Assembly (NCBI GenBank): GCA_022496805.1
Contig: CM040094.1
Coordinates: 4,983,501-5,047,500, forward strand
Direction of reading: 5' to 3'
DNA length: 64,000 nt
DNA from: Pohlia nutans
Lineage: Eukaryota > Streptophyta > Bryopsida > Bryales > Mniaceae
Part shown: in pieces, positions 22,517 through 35,200 of the stretch
Position numbering within the stretch: position 1 is the stretch's first letter
How the letters are laid out: each line of letters starts with the position of its first letter
Notes under the pieces: model-generated
What the model saw: the letters and a program-made list of their open reading frames with translations, nothing else
Told to the model about the DNA's origin: nothing
Database searches by the model: none
Made by a program: the position numbers and the translations under genes

Positions 22517-25500
22517 CTACTTTTCAGCGAAAGGGTGGGTCAAGATCCCACTTTCAAGGAGCAGTTTGACTTCGTTGAAGCTGAACGTTGGCGCGTAGAT
22601 GAACATGTCAACCCAGGGATCGAGATGGCAGACCTTTAAGAAGATGAAGTACACATGCTTGCAATATGAGAATTGGCGATTCCCACGGAACTTTGTCATT
22701 GTCTTCTTGAATGCAGGGCAGCTGCAGCCTGGTAGAGAGCTAATTGTGATCTGATACTGCTTCACATCTGGTGGCGTTCCCGAGTCTAGAGCGATGATGC
22801 AGCCATGGCCAGGGTGAGGAATCATTGTCACAGTATGGAGTCGAGCTTTGAGGGACTCTGAAGATCCCAAAGCGAGCCTCTGCTGCGGATTTGGACGACC
22901 AGCAGTTCGCTTGACGATCTTCCCTTCTCTTTTTCCAAGATACCTATCCGCGTCTGCAGGTACGGGCACGATGTCCAAATTTGCAGGAGGCTTTGTTGTG
23001 GAAAACAGCCTTCTTGGAGAGACAGGCACTTTCTGCAGTAGTTGGAACCCAGCGGCTTCGAGGGCAAGGATCTCACTTTGCTTGAGGTTTGTTCCAAGCT
23101 TCACTGGCCAGACATCAGGAATGCTGGGCCTCTCTTGCTCCTTAGAGTACGGAACTACCCATTTCCGCCTTGTACCATTGACACACCTTTCGATATCGTC
23201 CGAGCAGAAGAAGAATTCTGAAGACTCTTGTACGTTCTTCCTAGTGTTGTGCCATAGACTGGTGTACGTAGGGGCGGGAGTGGGTTTTGCACCCTTCACA
23301 ATTCTCTCTAGACACTTCTTCTTTGTAACAGCTCTTTGGGCCCAACAACACTTAGCTGAAGTCTTTGGCAACCGAGCAATGTGCCACTCCTTCACGTTAA
23401 CTCTGGTCTCCTCAACACTAGACACGTGACAAACCCGTCCTTGACTACGGGGAGAAGGAACTGCGTCGTCGGCTTGTGGTGAAGAAGGTGCAACTTTGAG
23501 GACGTTGGATTCATCTTCCTCAGCTATCACTGACATGTGAGCGGTGCGCACCTTGGTTGTTCTGCAACAGCTACGAGGATGCGAGAAGTTTACCTTATCC
23601 GACCTGTGTGACTCATCATCAGCTCCAAGTGACAAATCCACCTTGCGCTTCATGGAGCCAAACACTTCCTCTCCAGTTATGTGAGGATCACGTGTACAGA
23701 ACTCGTCCGCCCCAGGCATGTCGAGCATGGGGTCCTTGAGGACATTGGGGTCACCTGTTTTTTGAGCCCTACGCTCAGCCATGCGAAGCTTCAGCTCTTG
23801 TTTGCTTGGTCCAGTCCCCCCTACATTGCCCTTCAAATACTGGTAGTAATTGACGACTTGCAGAAAAGCCCGGATGTAGTCATCAACTGTAGCAACATAG
23901 AGATCACCACCGTTGTTGCCGGACGCTTGAAGCCACTTGTTGTGGACAGTCTCTGCAAGATTGCACGATGGCATCTCAGCAAATTCGTCCTCTGAGAACA
24001 TCTGAAGATGTCATGTAAAGAGAAGTTAGCCAAAATTGGTGGCCGGGTCCGACTCATGAGTAGACTGTAAGGGCATGGAGCTGAAGAAGACATGTGAAGA
24101 GAAGTTAGCCAAAATTGGTATGCGGATCCGACGTATGAGTAGACTGTAAGGGCATGGAGCTGAAGAAGACATGTGAAGAGAAGTTAGCCAAAATTGGTGT
24201 GTGGATCCGACGCATGAGTAGACTATAAGGGCATGGAGCATGCAATAAAGGACGTGTGTACTCACCCCAACCATAAATCCTCCCCATTGGCGATAACGGA
24301 AGTGCCAAAATGCCAGCCACAACTCAAGTTTGCTCAAGGCTGACTCGGTCACAGCCCCGGCGGATACCCACCATGCTTTAAGTCCTTGATACAATCTCTC
24401 AGCCTCGGCCATTGTTTGAGCCTTCCTGTATTGGTGACACATCTGCTTGTGTTGGTCCCAGAGATCTTCAGCGATGTATTTCTCAGTATGCTTCACCATG
24501 GACTGGGTCCAGTGAAATTGACAAGTCCTCTCACGGTCGTCCATACGTTCCTCCTTGTTGCCGGACCCATAGACAACCCGGACGGCGTTCCAATTGGCCT
24601 GGGCACTGTCTGCCATGAAGCCCTTGAAGTTAGGCATGTCAATACCATGTTGCTTCATCACGACGTTGAGATTCTTCCAGAAGACCATTTGGGCTTCAAT
24701 GTCCTCCGACTGCATGTCGCAGCAAACAATAGTCATGACACGGCAATAAGTGGAGTCATAGACATGGCAAGCCATCGTTGTCTTGTGCTTGACTCGTTTT
24801 ACATGATCAAACATCAGCCACGCATTCTCAAGATCACCATTGGGTTGCATCCGCTTCACTAGGTCCACCCCACTGCCGGGGCCCACTTCAGACATCTTGA
24901 AGACGTACACCTTGTCCAGCTCAGAACCTTGGCCAGGGAACATGTTCATTTGAACAAAAGCCCAGTTGCTAAGGCCTCGCAACCTAGTGATGTTGTCCAT
25001 GACACCGTACCTCCTCAAGTACCTGAAGGTGACAACCTTATTTCGAATATTTGGTGAAGCCATGTCTTTGCATCGATCCAGCACCGGAACTAGTTCCTCA
25101 AAGCTCAACGTCTTGGGCGGATCGTCCTCGGACCTCAACAAGTAGCCTCCGATGAGAGTCTTGCTTGCCTCTAATACCACTGCACTCTTTGTCGCTTGCG
25201 GAGTCTTCTCAATTTGATCTCCAATTAGACTGCAGATTTCGACTTTGGTGTCCCTATAGTCACCAACCTTAACAGGATGCTCGTGAGATCCAAGGTGGAT
25301 ACAAACACGAGTTCTGTTACGCTTGCCAGACACATAGTAGATCTTTGCTCCACAAGTGGCAAGACAGGAGGGCGGTTCCTTACACACCTTGCACACCACG
25401 GTCGAACCTCGAGGAGGACCCTAGTCCACAACAAACGCTTGCAATGTGAATCCATCAAACTTAGTCTCGTTCACTTCATAGATGCGATGTTCACGTCTAA

Positions 25501-25696
25501 GGTAGTCGTACTCCTTGTTCTCACATCGCAGGTGCCCTACACAGCTGGAGGATCGAAATGAGAGACCCATGTCATTAGTAATGTTGGTTGTGATGGTCTT
25601 GGTCCATACATGGCCATCGTAGCGCTTATCCATTCCTTGCATAGACTTTGCCTGCGAACGAGAGGCGGATGCTTCAACAGGAGGCAACTCAAACAT
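22517..25696 (-). CDS. MULE transposase with SWIM zinc finger (two exons, one in-frame TAG)
   Basis: Probable Mutator-like transposase, cutting and joining MULE ends in the nucleus. Exons 25696-24266 and 24001-22517 join in phase through GTGAGT...CAG, giving about 970 codons. Order: an N-terminal Cys-rich region ('CVGHLRC', then 'CKVCKEPPSC'); an RNase-H-like core with the first Asp in YDSTYC (about residue 314) and the second in ADSAQANW (about 363), followed by CQFHW; a basic linker; and a SWIM finger (CSC then CKH, about residues 900-925). The third catalytic acidic residue is probably in the 'AEAERLY' region but is not certain. TAG at 25421-25423 (codon 92) breaks an otherwise open frame, so this copy may be inactive unless read through. 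The start ATG (25696) is a best guess. The divergent neighbour starts at 26264. Confidence 0.82.
24010..24250. repeat. 78-bp tandem repeat filling the transposase intron
   Basis: Three near-identical copies of a unit with 'gaagttagccaaaattggt', 'ggatccgacg(c/t)atgagtag' and 'gggcatggagctgaagaag'. They make up nearly all of the intron between 24002 and 24265. Each unit carries the '(g)gtccgac' type core seen in the other MULE satellites. Confidence 0.85.
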
Positions 25697-26263
25697 GACG
25701 TCAGTGAGTGGTATAGGACCAGTAATGCGAGTTCTGGAGGTGGCGAGTTGCGTGGGCAAGGGCCAGTTAAGATTTCAGTGGTCGGGTCCGACCCTTGGTG
25801 GGGGCCTCGAGCAGAATGTGTGGGTGGTGCGAGTTCTTAGCACAAGGGCAGTTAAGAATCAGTGGTCAAGTAGTGGGCGAGTAGTGGTGACTCGTAATGG
25901 GGCAGTGGCGAGTAGTGGTTTAGGGTATTGTGCGAGTAATGGGCAGTTTGTGTAGTGATACGAGTAATGGGCACTGACTAGTAGTGGTGACGAGTAGAAG
26001 TGAGTAATGGGCAGTGACGAGTAGTAGTTTGGGGTAGTGGCGACGCGTAGTGGGCGAGCAATGGGCAGTGACGAGTATAGGACCAGTGGTGCGAGTAATG
26101 GTTTTGGCGTATTGCATTGCACGAGGGCCCGTTAGTTTTCAGTGGTCGGGTCTGACACTTGGTGGGGGCCCTGAGTTGAATGCGTGCGAGGTGCAAGTTC
26201 CTAGCATACGGCCAGTTTTGACACTTGATGTGATTGAGATATAATGTATTCCAGGTTGTTGAG
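25697..26263. promoter_or_regulatory. Divergent intergenic region of the inner MULE, with minisatellite
   Basis: Lies between the outward-reading transposase (-) and ParB-methyltransferase-like gene (+). It holds degenerate units of 'gcgagtaatgggcagtgacg' and 'gagtagtggtgacg' (25860-26100) and two 'gtcgggtc(c/t)gac' motifs (25785, 26145). A splice-acceptor-like 'gtattccag' precedes the + gene start (about 26255), so a 5' untranslated exon probably lies here. The promoter role is inferred from gene orientation only. Confidence 0.5.
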
Positions 26264-29200
26264 ATGAGGAGATCCAACGCTGCCGTGGTGAACAAGACTG
26301 GAGGACCCACATCCAGCACCACAGTTGGAGATTCTCAAAGCCAAGGGACCAGTTTCCAAAACGCGATAGACGTTGAGGTAGTGCAAGCAACGCCCAATAT
26401 TTTTGGAGAGGCAACGCGTGAGAGCGAAAGACGTCAGCTCATTCTACCATGTGATTCAAGTGAAAGTGGGGACTCTCAACGGGACGAAGGAACTGGCGGG
26501 TCGGGAGATGGTGACGATGGCGGCTCTGCTGGTGGTGATGGAGGGAGTCCGGGAGTTCCAGTTGGTGGTGGCTCTCAACCTTGTGGCGGGAATGGCACTG
26601 CTACCAGTAACGTGGCAGAAGTTCCGAGTAGTGAGGGCACGGGGGAAGGCGTTGTGGAATCCTCTGGTCCTCCACTGGAGACGCAAAGTGACGCTGCTGG
26701 CAGAGGTTTAGAGTCACTGCCTCACTTGGAGCGAGCACGTAGACAATTTATCGGACTCACAAAGGCACGGAATAACGTGCATGCTGGACTTATTCATGGA
26801 GACTTGCATGAGCTCATTGAGAAAATGAGAAAAAAGCCTTACTCTAAGGATGTCCTCAAAATTCCACTTTGTCGAATGATTCACATGCCAATGGTAAGAC
26901 CAACACTTCGTTGTGATGTAGTGAAGCTGATGGGCGCTTTTCGCTATGGCTATAAGCCAAATTCAGCTGCCATGTATGTGTCTATTACCAATGACCAGGG
27001 TGAGGATCGCTTCGTAAGTCAAGAAGATATCGATCAATGGAACCCATGCTGGGTTCTAGAGAACGAAGCATTTGAGGAGAGGCTAAAATCTGATCCTGAC
27101 CTCCAGTGCTTGAGTGGCTCAATGTTCTATGTTTATGATGGGAACCATAGACTTTTGGCGTGGAAGGAAGTGATCGAGACTCTTCATGCCAATGACCAGC
27201 AATGGTACACAAAGAACGGAAATCCTGAGTGTATTGTACTCGATACCGCTGGAGGCCGTGGAGATATTCTGAGTGCCATGCACAACATAAACTCGTAAGT
27301 CACGACATCAATTGGATGGTTACAATAAGTTGTTTGAATGTTGTTGAATTTGTTGTGTATTAGAATTTGGATTGAGGTCACTTGAAATGGCATGTGCAGT
27401 TCTAACCAAACGGCTCACGTGAAGACAAGTTTGGTTCACATTCTTCACCGAATTCAAAAGTATGGATCATATGACTTAGAGTACTATAAGCCCATGCTTT
27501 CAACAGAGCAATTCAAGTCGTGCCAAACAAAATCGATTAAGACTTGGTATCCACTTACAAGGGACTTGATGGTGAACTTCATCTTCAGCGTAAGTTAGAC
27601 TCCTCTATATCTTCATTATCTTCGCATTTCTAGTTTAATGTACTTCATGCAATGGTTGAGTTTTGACCGCTGGCATGATGCTACAGGATGAGATTGTCCA
27701 GGTTGCTAACGAGGCTGGGCAGATGTACTGGGAAGAAGTGGAGGAGAGCATCCAGAGCGACGTTGGTCTCCAAGAATATGTTGACAAGGCCATCTCCAAA
27801 AAGAAAGAGGAGCTCTTCAATATGTTTGCCAAAGCGCAAGCAGTTGCTAATCCAACACACAGCCTCGGCTATTGAGGTAATTGATGCAACGTAGTATTGC
27901 TAGAAGCCAAAGACGTACGGGTGCTAAATAATGGTGTGTGGGAGGAGGGGTTAGGCATGGGCTGATCTCTAGAGTGTCCTTGTGATGAGTTATCCCATAT
28001 GGTTTGTCCATGGTGACCTCCTAGTGTACACTACTTAAGGTGGAAGGCCTTTGAGTAAAGATTATCTCTTTCTACGCATTCCTTGTGTTTGTGTGTGTGC
28101 CTTGTGCAATCTTCTCTACCTTCAATAGGTTATGGGCCCACTCATGTGTGTTTCATGAGTATTAGATTGCATTTGTGCAAGTATTTTGAGGTCGGTGCAC
28201 AAAGGTGCGGTTTTGAGCAATTTCAATGCGATTGGGGTTTTGAGGGACTTGTGTGAGTTCATGTGCATTGAGTGAGTGCTCTTGAAGGACACAAAGGTGT
28301 CATTGACGTGCATTGAGTGTTTGGGGACACTAAGGCGTCGTATTGAAGCATTTGGAGTTGTTTTGAGCTCCATTGAGTGATTTGAGGGGTTTTGGTGAGC
28401 CTCTTTGCATTTTTGGGTGAGGGTTCTCACATTTGAGTGTTGGGAGGCGTGTGTGGAGCACAAAAGTGCTGATCTAGTGTTTGGGGTTGTTTTAAACCCA
28501 TTGGGTGCACAAAGGTGCAATATCAAAGCAAAAAATCACAAAAACAAAGTTGTGTGTTTGAGTTTGAGGTTTCATTTGTGTGGGGAGGCATACGTAAGTG
28601 AGGATCATGGCATCTTTTGAGGGTGACGGTCCCAAGGTCGTGGACAAGTTCGATGGAGTGAATTTCCACTTGTGGAAATTCAAAATGGAGATGGTGATGG
28701 CCGAGAAGGAGTTGTGGGAGATTGTCGAGGGTAGTGAGGAACCTCCTTTCTCTTCTACGGATCCTAGGATCATGCAAGCGTACACGAGGAGGGAGAAGAA
28801 GGCATTTGCCATTTTGGCACTCAACCTCGCGGATTCGCAACTTGCGCACATTCGTTCGTGCAAGACACCCGCGGAAGCATGGTCCAAGCTTTGCAACATT
28901 CACGAAGCGAAAACATTGGCCAACATTTTGTTTTTGAGGCGCAAGTTCTTCACCATCAAGATGGGCGAAGAAGATGACATGTTGGCGCACATCAACAAGG
29001 TCAAAGCTCTCGCGGATCAACTCAACGGTTGCGACGTGTCGGTTACGGATGGTGACATCGTGATGACACTTTTGGAGAGCCTTCCATCATCATACGAGTA
29101 CCTCATCGTGGCGATGGAGTCAAGACCCATTACGGAGCTCACATTGGACTATGTGACCTCACGGTTGTTGCACGAGCTTTCGCGGCGAAAGGAGAACGAG

Positions 29201-32200
29201 TCTCGAGAAGATGGAGCGGCACTCGTGGCGAAGCAATTCAAGAATGGAGGCGGTGGGAGCTCAAGCGACAAGGTGTGCTTCTATTGTGGTAAGAAGGGCC
29301 ACATTGCCAAATTTTGCTTCAAACGCAAGAGGGATGAGAAAGGGGAGAGTGCAAACAACACTAAAACTCGTGACGATGATGAGTACGCATTTACGGCTAG
29401 ATATGAGGCAAGCATGAGCGATGGCATCGAGGGTGATGCAAGCATGAGTGATGGTATCGAGGGTGATGCAAGCATGAGTGATTGGATTGAGGTTGGTGAT
29501 GAGTATGCAAACATGGCAAGCAATGTATCGTGCAATGGTAGTACGAGTGATTGGATTGTTGATTCGGGGGCTACAAGCCACATGTCACCACATAAAACTT
29601 GTTTTCATTCGTATGCTCTCATTAATCCAAGGAGAGTGATTTTGGGAGATGATACGGTGCTTGAGGCCGTTGGCAAGGGCCAAATTGTTGTAGACACCGA
29701 GGTGAGGGGTCGTGTGAAGACAATCACTATCCAAGATGTCCTCCACGTTCCCAAATTAACGGCAAATTTACTATCGGTGAGGCAATTAGTGGCAAAGCAC
29801 TTGAGGGTTGAGTTTAGTGATAAGGGGTGTTATGTGTTGTCACCGAGTCGAGATGAGGTGGCCATCATTGAAGAACACGAGGGCTTGTACCACATCAAGT
29901 TCTCCAAGGTGCATTCGAAGGAATCGGCGGCGTTGGCGCATTCAAACTTGAAGGACGACAAGTTGGCGTTGTGGCATCGTCGACTTGGCCATTTGAACAT
30001 CAAGAGTGTGAAGACACTACGCGGCATGGTAAGCGGTATGGACCTTCATCAATTGAAAGTGGATGCTTCTACATTCACGTGTGAAGGTTGCATTGAAGGC
30101 AAGCAACAACGGTTGCCATTTGCGGGTGAAGGGGCGACACGGGCCACAAAAGTTTTGGAGATCGTGCATTCGGATGTGTGTGGCCCCATGAAGACCACAT
30201 CGATGGGAGGTTGCAAGTACTTTGTGACCTTCATCGATGATTTTTCAAGGAAGATATGGCTCTACCCTATCAAAGCCAAGAGTGAGTGCTTTGAGAAGTT
30301 CAAGGAGTTCAAGACATTGGTGGAGAACCAATCCGAGTTGAAGATCAAGGTGTTTCGGTCGGACAATGGCGGCGAGTACATGTCCAAGAAATTTGACGAG
30401 CTTTTGAAGAATGAAGGCATCGCACGCCAAACTTCGGCCCCGTACACGCCTCAACAAAATGGAGTTGCGGAGCGCGCAAATCGCACCATTGTAGAGATGG
30501 CGAGGAGCATGTTGCACGCTCAAAACTTGAAGTTGGACCTTTGGGCGGAAGCGGTGGTGAATGCGGTATACACACGCAATCGGTGTCCAACAAGCGCGGT
30601 TGAAGGCATGACGCCGGAGCAAGCGTGGAGTGGGAGGCAACCATGTGTTGCACACATACGCATCTTCGGATGCATTGCATATGCAAAGGTTCCCGACGAA
30701 CGGAGGACGAAACTCGAGGCTAAGGCCTTGAAATGTGTGTTTCTTGGGTATTGTGAAGGTACCAAGGCGTATAGACTCATGTCGGTGGACACGAGGAAGA
30801 TCATTCGGTCACGTGATGTGACATTTTGTAAGGAGTCTACGATGGAGGCTCCTTTGGAGGTTGGTCCAAGTGGGAGTAGTGGAGACGTTTTGGTGGACAC
30901 ACCCTCCAAGTCTCCTAGTGTTGTTGATGTAGGTGATGATGACGGTGATGACGAAGCTGGCGACACGGAGGTTGTTGAAGCGCCATCGAGCTCAAAGGCC
31001 AAGAATGGCGCAAAGGGCACGCAAGAGGAGCAAGTTTCTTCAAGCGAGCGGCGGTACCCCGAGAGATCGCGCAAGCCACCTGGAGAATGGTGGAAGAACC
31101 ACATCTTCCCTCAAGTGGAGGACGAGCATGCGAATGTGGCATTATCGGATGGTCCACTGACCATTCGAGAAGCCATGCAAGGTGAGGATGCGGTCAAGTG
31201 GGAGCGCGCCATGCAAGAGGAGTACGACTCTCTAATTGCTAACGGTACGTGGCAATTAACTCCCATTCCAAAGGATCGCAACCCCATTGGTTGCAAATGG
31301 GTGTTTCGGACAAAGAGGGATGTTTCGGGTATTGTTGTGCGTCACAAGGCAAGATTAGTAGCCAAGGGGTTCGCGCAAGTGCATGGGGTGGACTTTCACG
31401 AGACATTTGCTCCCGTGGCCAAGTTCACCACCATTCGATGCATTCTTGCCATTGGAGCGGCCTTGGACTTGGAGATGCATCAAATGGATGTGAAGACCGC
31501 ATTTTTGAATGGCGATTTGGAGGAGGACATCTACATGGTGCAACCTGAGGGGTTTGTGCAACAAGGTAATGAGCACCTTGTTTGTAAGTTGCAAAAATCA
31601 TTGTATGGGTTGAAACAATCTCCAAGAGCGTGGTATCAAAAGATTGACACGTTCTTGGTTGCACACGGATTTACTAGGAGCATTGCGGATCATAGTCTCT
31701 ACTTCATGCAAGAGGGGCAACATGTGGTGATTGTGATCATATATGTTGATGATTTGATCATTCTTGCAAGCCTCATGAGTTTAATGGATGCATTAAAAGG
31801 CATGCTTGAGAGAGAGTACGAGATGAGTGATCTTGGAGAATTGCACTTTTGTCTTGGTGTTGAGTTTGTACGAGACAGGGCTACACGCACTATCACCATG
31901 AGTCAAGGCAAGTATGTGATGGACGTGCTCAAGAGATTCGGGATGGAGGATTGTAAGCCCGTGGCAACACCATTGGATGCAAACTCCAAGCTCGTCAAGC
32001 TTTCGGAGGAGGAGTATGCGATGGAGGCTAAATCGATGGCGGAGGTGCCATACAAGCAAGCGGTGGGGTCATTGATGTATGCGATGATTGCGACACGGCC
32101 CGACCTTGCGTATCCAATTAGCGTGGTGAGTCAACACATGGCGAGACCGGGCTCGATGCATTGGATGACGGTCAAGAGGATCATGCGTTATTTGAGGGGC

Positions 32201-35200
32201 ACAAGCGATGTGAAGTTGTGTCTTGGAGGCAAAGACATTGTGTTGAGCGGCTATTGTGACGCGGACTACGCGGGAGACACGAGCGATCGAAGATCGACAA
32301 CGGGCTACATGTTCAAGGTCGGATCGGGAGCGGTGTCGTGGAATAGCAAGCGGCAACAAACCACGGCGACATCAACGGTGGAGGCCGAGTACATGGCTAC
32401 GAGCCATGCCACGAAGGAGGCCATTTGGTTGAGGCAACTAATGGTGGATGTGGGTTGCACACAAGGTGAGGCTACAACGATTATGTGTGACAACCAAGGG
32501 TGCATTTCACTTGCAAAGAACCCTACACATCATTCACGCACAAAGCACATTGATGTGCAATACCACTTCATTCGGGAGAAGTTGGAATTGGGAGTTATAC
32601 ATTTGGAGTATTGCCCAACGGAGCACATGGTGGCGGATGTGCTCACAAAGGGTCTTTATAGAGACCGACACCAACGATTAGTAATAGCATTTGGACTTAG
32701 AGGCTTTGGCTCTACGCAAAGTGGGAGTATTGAGGTAATTGATGCAACGTAGTATTGCTAGAAGCCAAAGACGTACGGGTGCTAAATAATGGTGTGTGGG
32801 AGGAGGGGTTAGGCATGGGCTGATCTCTAGAGTGTCCTTGTGATGAGTTATCCCATATGGTTTGTCCATGGTGACCTCCTAGTGTACACTACTTAAGGTG
32901 GAAGGCCTTTGAGTAAAGATTATCTCTTTCTACGCATTCCTTGTGTTTGTGTGTGTGCCTTGTGCAATCTTCTCTACCTTCAATATCGGCTTCCTGGAGC
33001 AGGTGAGTGTGGTAATTAATTGCAATCAATGTACACTTTTAAGTGGCAATGTAATGTGCGTGGTGCGTATAGAACCCTAAACATGTTTGATAAGGAATCA
33101 GGGGTCGGGTCCGACCTTCAATTTTGAGCATGTTGTGTCCTAAGGGCAGTCAAGAACATGCTTGAAAGAGCCTGGTTTGTTCTAAGAACAGTCAAGAACA
33201 TGAGTGTTCTAAGCGCTGTATGATACCGTGGTACTTGATTGCGTTTTTGAGCAGAGTCTGTGGGTCGTGTGATATGCGTTGCACAAGGGTTAGTTAACCA
33301 TCAAAGGTCGGGTCCGACACTTGGCTTCGTCCTTCACTAGAATGTGTGTGGTGCAAGAAATCGGAGTTATGGGCGGTGGTGACAAGTAGTCGTGCGAGTA
33401 ATGGTGACGCTTAGTAAGGCAAGTAATAGGCAGTGTAGTGGGCAGTGGTGCCATTAATGGACAGTGACAAGTAGTGGTGACGCGTAGTGGTGCGCTTGAT
33501 GGTGCGAGGAATGGGCAGGGACAAGTAGTGGTGACGCGTAGAGGGCGAGTAATGGGCAGTGACGAGTGAGGCCGACTCGTAGTGCTCACTCGTAGTGGTG
33601 AAGCGTAGTGGGCCAGTAATGGGCAGTGACGAGTAGTGGAGGAGTAGTGGGCAAGTAATGGTTATGGCGAGTTGCATAGCACAAGGGCTAGTTAGGAATC
33701 ATGGGTCGGGTCCGACACTTGGTTTTGTCATTCAGTAGAATGTGTGGGTGGTGCGAGTTTGTACAAGAGTGGCAAGTTAGGAATCAGTGGTCGGCTCCGA
33801 CACTTGGTTGCGTCCCCAAGCAGAATGAGTGTGGTTCACGAAATGGGCTGGGTCGAGTTGTGGTGACGCGAAGTGGTGACGCGTGCTAGGCGTGTAATGG
33901 GCAGTGACGAGTAGTGGGCGAGTATAGGGCCTTTAGTGCGACCAGAGTCTGGGGGCGGTGCGTTGCACGAGGGCCAGCTTGGGATCAGTGGTCGGGTCCG
34001 ACACTTGGTTGGGACCTTGTGTGAAATGTCTGTTTGCTACTTGTTTGCGTAGCACAAGGGCAGTGGACGGGTCCGACACTTGGTTGCGTAGCACGAGGGA
34101 CAGTTTGGAACCAATGGTCGGATCCGTAGCTTGGTTGCGTGATTGAGCTGAGTGTGAGTGTGGTGATGAGTTACGTAGCACGAGGGACTGTTGGGAATCA
34201 ATGGTCGGATCCGTAGCTTGGTTGTTTGATTGAGCTGAGTGTGTGTGTGGTGATGAGCTGCGTAGCACGAGGGACTGTTGGGAATCAATGGTCGGATCCG
34301 TAGCTTGGTTGTTTGATTGAGCTGAGTGTGTGTGTGGTGATGGGCTGCGTAGCACGAAGGACTGTTGGGAATCAATGGTCGGATCCGTAGCTTGGTTGTT
34401 TGATTGAGTTGAGTGTGCGTGTTCACTGCCCATTACTCGCACTTGGGACAGTTTGGAATCAATGGTCGGATCCGAAGCTTGGTTGTGACCTCCAATTGAA
34501 TGTGTGTGGTACAAGAGCTGGGCAGTGGTGATAGGCAGCGGGAGTAATGGTGACGCGTAGTGGGCGAGTAATTGGCGGTGACGAGTAGTGGTTCGAGTAA
34601 AGGACCAGTAGTAGGCGAGTAGTGTAGGAGTAGTAGGCGAGTAGTGTAGGAGTAGTAGGCGAGTAGTGGTTTTGGCGAGTTGCGTAGCACAAGGGCCAAT
34701 TAGAAATCATGGATCGGGTCCGACACTTAGTTACGTCTTTGAGCAGAGTGAGTGTTCTTCATGAATTGGGCAGTGTGGAGTAGTGGTGGCGCGTAGTGGG
34801 CGAGTAATGGGTAGCAACAGGTATTGGTAGCGCGTAGTGGTGACGCGTAGTGGGCGAGTGATGGGTAGTGACGAGTAGTGGTGACGCGTAGTTGGCGAGT
34901 AGAGGGTAGTGACGAGTAGTGGGCGAGTATGGGAAGTGAAGTGGAGACACGTAATGGGAAGTGAAGTGGTTATGTGTAGTGGTGAAGTGCAGTGGTGTCG
35001 AGTAGTAGAAATTGGACTAAGGGGCAGTTGTGGGTGGTGCGAGTAAAGACCAGTGTTGCGCGTGGTGCAAGTAATGGGCAGTGGTGAGTGGTGCGAGTAC
35101 TGGGCAGTGTACTGGTGCGAGGAATGGTGACGCGTAGTGGTTCGAGTAATGGCAGTGGTGCGAGGAATGGTGACGCGTAGTGGTTCGAGTATTGGACCAC

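Larger units (their letters stand above)
27870..32985 (+). mobile_element. Full-length Ty1/Copia retrotransposon, very young
   Basis: Two 258-bp LTRs (27870-28127, 32728-32985), identical by eye, with a 5-bp target duplication TCGGC (27865-27869, 32986-32990), an initiator-tRNA primer site and one uninterrupted Gag-Pol frame. It sits in the third exon of the ParB-methyltransferase-like gene, same strand. LTR ends are TATTG...CAATA, not the usual TG...CA. Identical LTRs mean too little time for visible divergence. Confidence 0.95.
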
